DNA from: Allomuricauda sp. TY007
GTDB taxonomy: Bacteria; Bacteroidota; Bacteroidia; Flavobacteriales; Flavobacteriaceae
Direction of reading: 5' to 3'
DNA: 64,000 nucleotides
Assembly (NCBI RefSeq): GCF_010468565.1
Contig: NZ_WUEG01000015.1
Location: forward strand, 37,466 to 101,465
In this document: one piece after another, positions 28,588-37,275 of the stretch
Layout: each line of letters starts with the position of its first letter
Numbering within the stretch: position 1 is the stretch's first letter
Made by a program: the position numbers and the translations under genes
Notes under the pieces: generated by a model
The model's database searches: none
Told to the model about the DNA's origin: nothing
What the model saw: only the letters and a program-made list of their open reading frames with translations

Positions 28588-30294
28588 TTATTTCCACAGT
28601 GGACTCTGTTCCAACACACCACCACTTTGGTCAATGGCATTAATAGGAATAGGGAATAAATCATGTTTTGGTTGATATGTTCCAAATTTAGTGCCGTAAC
28701 CCGCTTGATCGAAATCTTCACCCTCGTTTTGGATATACGTATTTATCGTTTCCATCGCATTGCCCCATCTTCTCAAATCGAACAATCTATGTCCTTCCAT
28801 ACCAAATTCCAAACGACGCTCAAAACGGATTGCTTTTCTAGCAAAGTCTTGACTTCCGAAGGATGCATAAGGTTCAATTTGATAATTGGCAGCATCTCCT
28901 GTACCATCGACTGTTTGCACTGGGGTCATATTTTTTGCCCTGTTACGTACTCGGTTAACATATTCCAAAGCCAAAGGTAAATTTGGGTTGGCCTGCTCAA
29001 CAGCTGCTTCAGCTGCCATCAACAACACATCTGCGAAACGCATTACGTTGTAGTTGATACCTGACCAGTCCGATCCCCAACCCCCTGTACCGCGTTGGGC
29101 ATCCACTTCATCGGCTTGATACATATTCTTTTTGGGCAAATAGGGTCCTGAAATATCACCAAAGGTCGCCCTTATCCACTCTTTACCTGGGTGTATACCG
29201 AATCCATTGTAATCAATACCTCTTCGACCAATGGTATAATCAATTCGTGGATCTAGTGGCCCTGTGTGGGGCGTAAAAGGCTCGTCACTGTTGATTCCAT
29301 AATCATTGGCTACATCAGTAGCGGCATAGGAATCCAATAATGGCAATCCGGAACCGTCTGTTTGAAAGGCATTTGCCAAGTCTTGTGTTGGCTGGTAAAA
29401 ACCACAGCAAGTACCCAATGGCCCTCCGCCTGGAAAGTTCAAAGTACCGGCACCATTTCCGTTGAAGGAACGTCCATCATCCGAAGCAAATTGAATAGCA
29501 AACATAGATTCCGGTCCGTTTTCACCGGCAAGGTTGAAATTGTCCACATATTGCTCGTTCAATGAATATGGTCCGTTGTTGATCACATCGTTGAACAATG
29601 GCAAGGCTTGCTCGTATTTTCCTTGGTACAAATACACTTTGCCCAAAAAGGCTTTTGCAACCCAAGCATTGGCTCTACCAACAATAATATCATCCCCTAG
29701 TCTATCAATGGCTGCCTGAAAATCAGCTTCGATTTCAGCCCAAATAGGGCCTGGGTTGGGTTGGTTAAACTCTGTGTTAACCAAGTTCTCCACTGAAATA
29801 AAAGAAGGGTATCCATAAAACTTCTGCAGGTCAAAGTTGTAATAACCTCTTAGAAAATATGCTTCTCCCTCTTGTTGGGTAAAATCACCTTCCTCAATCT
29901 GATTGATCAAATCCAAAACGGCGTTTGCACGGTTTACCCCGCCATAAAGTGCACTCCATCTTCCTAAAAACCAGTTGTTACCGGTTTGCCAGTCCAAGGT
30001 CTCAACTTGAAACAGGGCCGTGTTGTCCCCATCGGTACTACCCCTGTGGGCATCATCGGATACCACATCAGTCCACCAATTATCACCACCAGCGGCAACA
30101 CCCTCTCCTTGTCTATTTATACGTTCACCGTCCATTGCGGAATAGGCCGCTGTCAACTTTAGGTCTACCCCTAAAGCATTTTGTAAGGCTTCATCCGAAA
30201 GTGCCCCTGTAGCGGGCTTTTCTGTGAAATCTTCGCTACAGGCCCATAGCAACAGACCTGCAAATATTGTTGAAAATAATATCTTCTTTCTCAT
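28588..30294 (-). CDS. susD: SusD/RagB family nutrient-binding outer-membrane lipoprotein
   Basis: 568 aa with lipobox LLLWAC at about residue 19. It has the SusD N-terminal helical TPR-like region (residues 35-230, including EAYFLRGYYNFDLQKFYGYP) and the C-terminal SusD domain (about 330-568), with NVMRFADVLLMAAEAAV and RFERRLEFGMEGHRLFDLRRW. It forms the lid over its SusC channel, captures oligosaccharide or other ligand at the cell surface and passes it on. It starts 4 nt after the susC stop. Confidence 0.96.
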   Translation of the reverse strand: MRKKILFSTIFAGLLLWACSEDFTEKPATGALSDEALQNALGVDLKLTAAYSAMDGERINRQGEGVAAGGDNWWTDVVSDDAHRGSTDGDNTALFQVETLDWQTGNNWFLGRWSALYGGVNRANAVLDLINQIEEGDFTQQEGEAYFLRGYYNFDLQKFYGYPSFISVENLVNTEFNQPNPGPIWAEIEADFQAAIDRLGDDIIVGRANAWVAKAFLGKVYLYQGKYEQALPLFNDVINNGPYSLNEQYVDNFNLAGENGPESMFAIQFASDDGRSFNGNGAGTLNFPGGGPLGTCCGFYQPTQDLANAFQTDGSGLPLLDSYAATDVANDYGINSDEPFTPHTGPLDPRIDYTIGRRGIDYNGFGIHPGKEWIRATFGDISGPYLPKKNMYQADEVDAQRGTGGWGSDWSGINYNVMRFADVLLMAAEAAVEQANPNLPLALEYVNRVRNRAKNMTPVQTVDGTGDAANYQIEPYASFGSQDFARKAIRFERRLEFGMEGHRLFDLRRWGNAMETINTYIQNEGEDFDQAGYGTKFGTYQPKHDLFPIPINAIDQSGGVLEQSPLWK

Positions 30295-30298
30295 TTTT

Positions 30299-33200
30299 TT
30301 AAAATTTTAGATTAACTCCGAAGGAATAGATTGCAGCTAATGGGTAATTGTTGTCCGAAACCCCTATAGTAAGGTTATCTACAGCACCGCCATTAAATCT
30401 GGGTTGTAGCTCTGGGTCTACTCCATCATAATCGGTTATAGTCAACAAATTGGTTCCTTGAAGGTAGAAACGAACACTATCCATTCCCAAATAACCAGAA
30501 ACCTCTTCATTAAAAGTGTAACCAATTTGAAGGTTTTTCAATCGCATATAGGAACCATCCTCTACGAAGAATGAACTTGCCGTACCTTCATTGTTTGATA
30601 TACTCTGGCTCAACGCTGGCAATTCGGCATCCAAATTGTCAGGAGTCCATGAATCCAGCACCCTTACACTTCTGTTGGCATTAAAGAAGGTTGGGAAGTC
30701 GGTATACACTTTATCGTTGTTGAATATTTCGTTCCCTTGCGATCCTTGGAAGAAAGCTGATATATCAAAACCTTTATAGGCAGCTCTCAAGTTGATACCA
30801 TAAGTGAAATCTGGGTGAGGAGAACCGATAAAGGTTCTATCGTCATCATTGATTACGCCATCATTGTTCAAATCTGCATATTTAAATCTTCCTACACCAT
30901 CTGCAGGAGTCGCAAATCCTTGATCTGCCGCTGAGGACACTTCGGATTCCGAAGCAAAAATACCTTCGACCACTCTACCATAGAAAGATGAAATTGGCTG
31001 TCCTTCTTGCGTTCTAGTAACAGTTCCTGTAGTTCTAAAACCTCCAAAGCCTGTTTGGAAAGCACTGATCAAATCAACCACCTCGTTTTTGTAATGCGAG
31101 AAATTAAGGTCAATTCCGTAGCTAAATCCAGAATCGGTTTGATCAGAATAGCTTAAGGTTGCATCCACTCCTGTGTTCTCAATAGAACCCAAGTTTACAT
31201 AAGGTGGAGCGGCATCAATAGCTGTTGAACTGAACAATTGCTCATCCTGATTGATCAAATCCTTGGTTTTGATATTAAAATATTCCGCAGAAAGGCTCAA
31301 TCTGTTATCAAAGAGACCAAGCTCCACACCAAAGTTGGTGGTTTCACTGGTTTCCCATCTCAAATTAGGGTTACCTGCTGCTGATAGTATCGCTCCTTGT
31401 GCAAACCCACCGCTACCTGCAAAAACATAATTCGCATATTGCTCACTCAAGGCTGAAATATTGGTTGTTGGGTTATTGACCGGAAGTGTTTGGTTACCCA
31501 ATTGCCCCCAAGAACCTTTAAGTTTCAATCGACTCACAAAGGAATCTACCGGCCAGAAAGATTCGTTACTCACTACCCATCCTGCACTGAACGAAGGAAA
31601 TATATCGCTCTTGTTGTCCCCAACAAATCTAGAGGATTCATCACGACGTACCGTTGCCGTCAATAAATAACGACCATCGTAATCGTAATTTACAGTCCCG
31701 AACAAAGAGAAAAGGGAGTTAGCGTTATCGTAAGCATAAGCTACGTTAGGCGCACCAGCACCATTGCTCAACAAATAATAGTCCGGTGTTTCGAAGAAAT
31801 AATCCGTTCTGGAAATTTCTTTTCCTTTTCCGTGGTTATCCAAAGCTTCAATACCGATCAAAGCATTTATACTGTGATCGCCAAAAGATTTGTTGTAGTT
31901 TAAAGTATTTGTCCAAACCCACTCATAATTATCCTGATCGGCCTCCGTCAATGTATTTGTGGCGATAGGCTCGGAAGATTCTGGGATCAACGGCCTAAAA
32001 CGTCTATCGTTGAAGGCTCTAATAGACCCACCAAAAGAGGTTTTGAACTGTAGTCCGTCAATAATATCCAATGTGGCGTAAACATCTCCGAATACCCTAA
32101 AGGTCTTGGCAAAATTATCTTTTTGTCGGGTAGCTTCCGCAACAGGGTTGTTAGGGTTGGATAAACCTGTATCGTTACTGTAGTTACCGCCAAAATTGCC
32201 ATCCGTATCATAAACAGGAACCAAAGGAGACATCCTTTGTGCAAAATTAAACCAAGATTGTCCTCCGCTTCTTCTATCAAAAGAAATATTGGCGTGTTGT
32301 CCAATCCGTATTCTATCCCCGATTTTAAACTCAGAGTTCAATCGCACATTCCCTCTTTTAAAACCAGTATGGATTTGAATACCTTGACGGTTCAAATATG
32401 ATGCAGAGAAAAGGAATTTAGACTTTTCGTTGCCATTTTCCAAAGTAATGGAAGCGTTCTGGGTAATGGCACTTCTGTAGATTTCCTCTACCCAGTCAGT
32501 ACCCCCAGGCTTAACATTCATAGTAACAGGAACCCCTTGAATCGTAGAAGGAATCACAGGACTTGGACCATTACCATATTGCGGGTGCGAAGGTGTTCCA
32601 CCATCATTTAGGATACTTTGCCAAAGCATTTCCCCATGTTGCTGAGTGTTCAGCATATCCGGTAAATTGGTTGCCACAGAGAATCCTGTGTACATATCCA
32701 CCGAAACTTTTGCCGTGTTCAGGTTATAACCGCCACCTTTGGTAGTTACAATCACAACACCATTGGATGCCCTTGCCCCATAAATAGCGGCAGCACCATC
32801 CTTAAGAACGTTCATCTGCTCGATATCGGCAGGGTTTATTGAGTTTAAGATGCCAGGATCGTCTGTTTGCACCCCATCAATAATATACAAGGGGTCGTTG
32901 CTGTTACCTGTTCCGTATCCCCTAATACGCACCACTGGAGATGCTCCTGGTGAACCATTGTTGGTAATTGTAACACCGGAGACACGCCCTTGCAAGGCTT
33001 CTGCGGCATTAACAACAGGTGTTTTAGTGGCTTCTTCCACATCTACTGTTCCCACAGAACCTGTTAATTCCCCTCTTGTTTGGGTACCATACCCAGTTAC
33101 CACTACCTCATCCAGTGCCGCGGCATCCTCTTCCATAGTAACATCAATGGTAGTATTACCGTTTACTGGAATCTCAGTGGTTTTAAATCCTACATAAGAG

Positions 33201-33499
33201 AAAATCAAGGTAGCATCAGAAGCAGCTGTAATGGAATAATTACCATCAAAATCTGTCTGTGTACCATTAGTGGTACCCTTTACAATAACGTTGGTACCAG
33301 GTAAAGGGGTTCCAAAATTATCCACAACTGTACCTGTTATGGTTACTTGGTAAGGGGGTGAAGTGGCTTCACCCAAGTCCGGGGCCGCTGCTAATGCAGA
33401 TCCACCCACCAACATCATTGTCATTGACAAAAAGAATGTCTGAAACGCTTTTACCGAATCAGCCCACCCTGTCAAAATCTGAATTTTGTTTTGATTCAT
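30299..33499 (-). CDS. susC: SusC/RagA family TonB-dependent outer-membrane transporter
   Basis: 1066 aa from the ATG at 33499; the open frame runs 19 codons further but no signal lies there. In order: a signal region (to about 40), a carboxypeptidase-regulatory-like beta-sandwich (about 48-130, GTVVDNFGTPLPGTNVIVKG), the TonB-box-like DEVVVTGYGTQ, the plug (about 150-260, with LYIIDGVQ and ASNGVVIVTTKGG), then a 22-strand barrel to a terminal Phe. It imports ligand with TonB energy and pairs with the adjacent SusD. The ligand is unknown; the neighbouring GH3 and sugar oxidoreductases suggest a glycoside. Confidence 0.96.
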   Translation of the reverse strand: MNQNKIQILTGWADSVKAFQTFFLSMTMMLVGGSALAAAPDLGEATSPPYQVTITGTVVDNFGTPLPGTNVIVKGTTNGTQTDFDGNYSITAASDATLIFSYVGFKTTEIPVNGNTTIDVTMEEDAAALDEVVVTGYGTQTRGELTGSVGTVDVEEATKTPVVNAAEALQGRVSGVTITNNGSPGASPVVRIRGYGTGNSNDPLYIIDGVQTDDPGILNSINPADIEQMNVLKDGAAAIYGARASNGVVIVTTKGGGYNLNTAKVSVDMYTGFSVATNLPDMLNTQQHGEMLWQSILNDGGTPSHPQYGNGPSPVIPSTIQGVPVTMNVKPGGTDWVEEIYRSAITQNASITLENGNEKSKFLFSASYLNRQGIQIHTGFKRGNVRLNSEFKIGDRIRIGQHANISFDRRSGGQSWFNFAQRMSPLVPVYDTDGNFGGNYSNDTGLSNPNNPVAEATRQKDNFAKTFRVFGDVYATLDIIDGLQFKTSFGGSIRAFNDRRFRPLIPESSEPIATNTLTEADQDNYEWVWTNTLNYNKSFGDHSINALIGIEALDNHGKGKEISRTDYFFETPDYYLLSNGAGAPNVAYAYDNANSLFSLFGTVNYDYDGRYLLTATVRRDESSRFVGDNKSDIFPSFSAGWVVSNESFWPVDSFVSRLKLKGSWGQLGNQTLPVNNPTTNISALSEQYANYVFAGSGGFAQGAILSAAGNPNLRWETSETTNFGVELGLFDNRLSLSAEYFNIKTKDLINQDEQLFSSTAIDAAPPYVNLGSIENTGVDATLSYSDQTDSGFSYGIDLNFSHYKNEVVDLISAFQTGFGGFRTTGTVTRTQEGQPISSFYGRVVEGIFASESEVSSAADQGFATPADGVGRFKYADLNNDGVINDDDRTFIGSPHPDFTYGINLRAAYKGFDISAFFQGSQGNEIFNNDKVYTDFPTFFNANRSVRVLDSWTPDNLDAELPALSQSISNNEGTASSFFVEDGSYMRLKNLQIGYTFNEEVSGYLGMDSVRFYLQGTNLLTITDYDGVDPELQPRFNGGAVDNLTIGVSDNNYPLAAIYSFGVNLKF

Positions 33500-34186
33500 A
33501 GATAGTCTATTTAGTTTAGTTATTTTGATTGATCTCGACCGTGCATATTGTCTCAATCAGGAACAATAATAGTTAAAATTTTACAATTGGCAATATTTTA
33601 ACATTATATATTGCAAAAATAAAATTCAACTCCCTCATAAAATGCGATTTGATATTTACGAAAAATCCGCAGCCAACTGTACATGGCGGCCAAACCGATG
33701 TTTAATGAGCTATAAACATTCCTTTTTTTGCGTTTAAAAAACAACAAAAAAGCACCTATTTGTTATGGTTCAATCTTTCATTGGTCAACACATTTTCCAC
33801 CCAAAAAATTCGTGGCGATCCTCCACACTTAAGAACAGCTATTTAAGCCCCTAAGCAATAACCATTTTTAGTGGATCGCCATCAGTTGTTTTGGCATTCG
33901 GCCAATTGTGCAATTTCTCACCATTGGGACTAGCATGTAAAATAGAATTGACAAAATATTTCTGAATGGCTACCGTAGTTTCCTTCTACATTACCATTTT
34001 CAATATGAACCTAAACGGGAAGTGCATTGTTTTTTTTCGCTTAACCGTTCCTGAAGCCAGAAACATGGGCAAAACATATTTTTATATTCTCGATTTGCCC
34101 CCATTTATTGTATCAATTTGTTACAATAATACTTTCTTTTTTTCGTAATTATATTTTTTTGATGTAAATTTTGCGATGTTTACAAC
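33500..34186. other. 687-nt gene-less control region between susC and the Nudix-type regulator
   Basis: No convincing gene was found on either strand. It contains a candidate susC -7 box (33614-33621) and an imperfect repeat GCAATAT...ATATTGC (33590-33614). A 9-bp inverted repeat, TGGCGATCC (33813-33821) / GGATCGCCA (33873-33881), is separated by 51 nt. A TGTAAA-N10-TTTACA dyad lies at 34163-34184, directly before the regulator ATG. This is unusually long for this compact genome. Confidence 0.6.
33614..33621 (-). promoter_or_regulatory. Candidate -7 box of susC
   Basis: TATTTTTG on the minus strand fits TAnnTTTG. The -33 region is T-rich (TTTT) without an exact TTTG, which is compatible with an activated promoter. 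The leader to susC would be about 105 nt. Confidence 0.45.
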
Positions 34187-34903
34187 ATGCTACCATTAGA
34201 ATCAGAACATATAACCAACATTGCCTACGATACGGTAATCCTAGGTTTTACTGGAAAAGAATTGAAAATATTGATCTTGGAATATCAAAATTCCGGTCAA
34301 TTTGCATTGCCCGGAGGGTTTATTCGGCGAGATGAAGATTTGTACGATGCTGTTAAAAGAGGGGTTCGGGAAAGAACGGGTCTGGAAAAAATTCATTTAG
34401 AACAGTTTCACACGTTTGGAAAAAAGAACAGGGACAGTTCCTACCCCTTCAAAAAGATTGCTGCCGGAAAAGGCTATTCCATATCTTCCGACCATTGGGT
34501 TTTGGATAGATTCATCACCATTGGATATTATGCATTGATCAATTACAACCAAGTACAGCCCACTCCCGACAAATTTTCGGATTCCATCAATTGGTATGAC
34601 ATCAACAAGTTGCCAACTTTAATGATAGACCACGCTGAGATTGTTGAAAAAGCATTGGAGTCCATTAGAAATGACCTTGGAAAAAAACCCATCGGAGAAA
34701 ATCTTTTGCCCGAAAAGTTTACCATGAAGGAATTACAAAAAGTGTATGAGACCATTCTAAACAAAGAATTTAGACGTACCACCTTCCAACGGAAAATGCT
34801 TAGTATGGATATTTTAAAACGACATGAGAAATTGTATACCGGTGCGGCCAACAAGGCCCCTTACCTTTATAGTTTTGACAAGGAAAAAGTTGAAAAGACA
34901 TAA
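34187..34903 (+). CDS. NrtR-family Nudix/winged-helix transcriptional regulator with degenerate Nudix box
   Basis: 238 aa. The N-terminal Nudix fold (about 8-150) is followed by a winged-helix DNA-binding part (about 155-230, with LPEKFTMKELQKVYE and FRRTTFQRKML). The Nudix box reads GGFIRRDEDL then KRGVRERTGL. Against the consensus G-x5-E-x7-R-E-U-x-E-E-x-G-U the first Glu is kept, but RE is RG and EE is ER, so pyrophosphatase activity is probably lost. Related Bacteroidota regulators sense sugars such as arabinose. It is divergent from susC and upstream of the oxidoreductase cluster, the likely target genes. Confidence 0.88.
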   Translation: MLPLESEHITNIAYDTVILGFTGKELKILILEYQNSGQFALPGGFIRRDEDLYDAVKRGVRERTGLEKIHLEQFHTFGKKNRDSSYPFKKIAAGKGYSISSDHWVLDRFITIGYYALINYNQVQPTPDKFSDSINWYDINKLPTLMIDHAEIVEKALESIRNDLGKKPIGENLLPEKFTMKELQKVYETILNKEFRRTTFQRKMLSMDILKRHEKLYTGAANKAPYLYSFDKEKVEKT

Positions 34904-34972
34904 ATTATAACAAAATCACTTTAAAAAATAAGGAAATAATCCCAACCTTTAAATCCTAAACCGAATACGCCA

Positions 34973-36679
34973 ATGCCAAATTTTAATATAGATGCCGACC
35001 CCAAACACACCTATGATGCCATTGTAATCGGCTCTGGGATCAGTGGAGGGTGGGCCGCCAAAGAACTTTGTGAAAAAGGACTAAAAACGTTGGTTTTGGA
35101 GCGCGGCCCCATAGTGGAGCATCCAAAAGACTACACCACAGCCCATCTGGATCCTTGGGACATGGAACTTCGTGGCGGACTTACCCCAGAACAACAACAA
35201 AAACATTATAAGGCCATACGCTCAGGGTTTATTGGTCAGGATACCGAACATTTTTTTGCCAATGATGAAGAAAACCCATATACCGAAGAAAAACCATTTT
35301 TATGGATCCGCGGTCACCAAATGGGAGGACGTTCCCTATTGTGGGGCAAACAGACCTACCGTTGGAGCGAAATGGATTTTGAGGCCAACGCCAAAGACGG
35401 TCACGGAGTAGATTGGCCCATACGCTACAAAGATTTGGAACCGTGGTACACCTATGTGGAGAAGTTTGCGGGTATCAGTGGCGAGGCACTTGGGCTGCCC
35501 CAGCTTCCCGACAGCCACTTTCTACCTCCCATGGAGTTGAACTGTGTTGAAAAACACATCAAAAAAAGAATTGAGCGTGACTTCCCCGAAAGACATATGA
35601 TCATAGGCCGTGTGGCACATTTAACCCAACCCTTAAATGGTAGGGGACAATGCCAATACCGTAATCGCTGTAGCCGAGGATGCCCATACGGTGCCTATTT
35701 TAGCAGTAATGCCGTAACCTTGCCAGCAGCCAATGCAACCGGGAATCTTACTTTTAGACCTTACTCCATTGTGCAGTCCATTATGTATGATGAAGGAACA
35801 GGCAAAGCATCGGGAGTACGAATTATTGATGCCGAGACCAATGAAGACATCGAATTCAAGGCCAAAATTGTTTTCTGCAACGCCTCTACCTTGAGTACCA
35901 CCCAAATACTATTGAATTCCACCTCTAATCGCTTTCCTGAAGGGATGGGCAACGATAGCGGTGAGCTGGGCCATAACTTAATGGACCACACCTACCGTGT
36001 AGGCGCACTGGGCAAGGTTGAAGGCTTTGAGGACAAATACTACAGTGGTCGCCGACCCAACGGAATTTATATCCCCCGCTATTGGAATATCGACGAAAAC
36101 TCCAAAACGGATAAATTTTTGCGTGGTTTTGGTTATCAAGGCGGCGGTTATCGCATGGGAAACAGTGAAGCTGCCAATCGTAAAGAATTCGGTGGGGATT
36201 ACAAGGACAGTATCATGAAGCCAGGACCTTGGGAATTCTTCATTACTGGTTTTGCCGAGTGTTTGCCCTATCACGACAATAAAGTGTACCTCAACAAGGA
36301 GGTTACCGATAAATGGGGACAACCTACCCTATCCATAGATTGTGAGTATAAAGAAAATGAACTGGCACAAAACAAACAAATTCAAGAAGATGCCGTGGAA
36401 ATGTTGGAAAAAGCGGGAGTCAAAGATGTTCTTGGGTTTGATAATGAGCATGAGCCCGGATACGGTGTCCACGAAATGGGGACCGCACGTATGGGCCGTG
36501 ATCCAAAAACTTCAGTTTTGAATGGAACCAATCAAATCCATTCCGTAAAAAATGTTTTTGTGACCGATGGCGCCTGCATGACCTCCAACTCTTGTGTAAA
36601 TCCGTCACTTACCTATATGGCACTTACAGCAAGGGCTGCTGACCATGCCGTGAAAGAACTTAAAAAAATGAACATTTGA
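34973..36679 (+). CDS. GMC-family FAD oxidoreductase (sugar/glycoside dehydrogenase catalytic subunit)
   Basis: 568 aa. An FAD Rossmann motif, IVIGSGISGGWAAKEL, lies near residue 17, and the GMC C-terminal domain contains the putative catalytic His in VHEMGTARMG and Asn in SCVNPSLTYM. A cysteine cluster, C-x5-C-x3-C (GQCQYRNRCSRGCPYG, near residue 226), resembles the Fe-S-binding insert of bacterial FAD-dependent glucose dehydrogenase. There is no signal peptide. The next gene encodes a Tat-exported subunit-3-like protein, so the pair may cross the membrane together. Oxidation of a sugar at C1, C2 or C3 is expected, and the position is not decidable here. Confidence 0.9.
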   Translation: MPNFNIDADPKHTYDAIVIGSGISGGWAAKELCEKGLKTLVLERGPIVEHPKDYTTAHLDPWDMELRGGLTPEQQQKHYKAIRSGFIGQDTEHFFANDEENPYTEEKPFLWIRGHQMGGRSLLWGKQTYRWSEMDFEANAKDGHGVDWPIRYKDLEPWYTYVEKFAGISGEALGLPQLPDSHFLPPMELNCVEKHIKKRIERDFPERHMIIGRVAHLTQPLNGRGQCQYRNRCSRGCPYGAYFSSNAVTLPAANATGNLTFRPYSIVQSIMYDEGTGKASGVRIIDAETNEDIEFKAKIVFCNASTLSTTQILLNSTSNRFPEGMGNDSGELGHNLMDHTYRVGALGKVEGFEDKYYSGRRPNGIYIPRYWNIDENSKTDKFLRGFGYQGGGYRMGNSEAANRKEFGGDYKDSIMKPGPWEFFITGFAECLPYHDNKVYLNKEVTDKWGQPTLSIDCEYKENELAQNKQIQEDAVEMLEKAGVKDVLGFDNEHEPGYGVHEMGTARMGRDPKTSVLNGTNQIHSVKNVFVTDGACMTSNSCVNPSLTYMALTARAADHAVKELKKMNI

Positions 36680-36681
36680 TT

Positions 36682-37275
36682 ATGGACCGCAGAAAAGCTT
36701 TAAAATTCACAGGAAGTATGGCCGCAGTTGCCGTTGCAGGCCCTTCATTATTATCCATACTTCAATCTTGTAAAAACGAAACACGGGTTGATTGGCAACC
36801 GCAATTTTTGACCATGGACGAAGCGGCATTCATATCCAAAATAGTGGACATGATCTTACCGCGCACCGAAACACCGGGCGCTTTGGATGTGAAAGTTGAC
36901 ATTTTTATCGATAAGGTCTATGCCCGATTATACGATGCAGACGGTCAAAACCATGTTAGAAAAGAAATAGAAAAGTTCAACGCCGATTGTATTTCCGATT
37001 TTGGCGACAACTTTGTGAACCTTTCCGAATCAGACCAAATCAAAGTTTTGGAAAAGGCCGAACAAAACTCGGGACAATTTGGTAGTGCTGTTTGGGGAAC
37101 CGCCGTAGGAAACCCAGAACCCGTAGGCTTCTACCGTTCATTAAAATCAACAGCCCTATGGGGATACTTTACCTCTGAGGAAATCGGTGAAAATGTTTTG
37201 AACTACGATCCAATTCCCGGTGCCTATAATGGATGCCTACCTTTAAGCGAAGTAGGCAATAAATGGAGCCTATAA
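36682..37275 (+). CDS. Gluconate 2-dehydrogenase subunit 3 family protein, Tat signal
   Basis: 197 aa from the ATG at 36682, 2 nt after the GMC stop. The N-terminus MDRRKALKFTGSMAAVAVAG is a twin-arginine signal, followed by LQSC that could be lipidated. The rest is the helical subunit-3 domain (about 35-195, with DMILPRTETPGALDV and the C-terminal NGCLPL). In known sugar dehydrogenases this small subunit assembles with the GMC subunit and carries it through Tat. The tight coupling to the GMC gene supports the same role. Confidence 0.9.
   Translation: MDRRKALKFTGSMAAVAVAGPSLLSILQSCKNETRVDWQPQFLTMDEAAFISKIVDMILPRTETPGALDVKVDIFIDKVYARLYDADGQNHVRKEIEKFNADCISDFGDNFVNLSESDQIKVLEKAEQNSGQFGSAVWGTAVGNPEPVGFYRSLKSTALWGYFTSEEIGENVLNYDPIPGAYNGCLPLSEVGNKWSL

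Noticed and set aside
33966..34148. 60-codon plus-strand ORF in the susC-regulator gap
   Set aside because: Hydrophobic, A/T-biased, no family resemblance, and poorly spaced from the regulator; judged chance.
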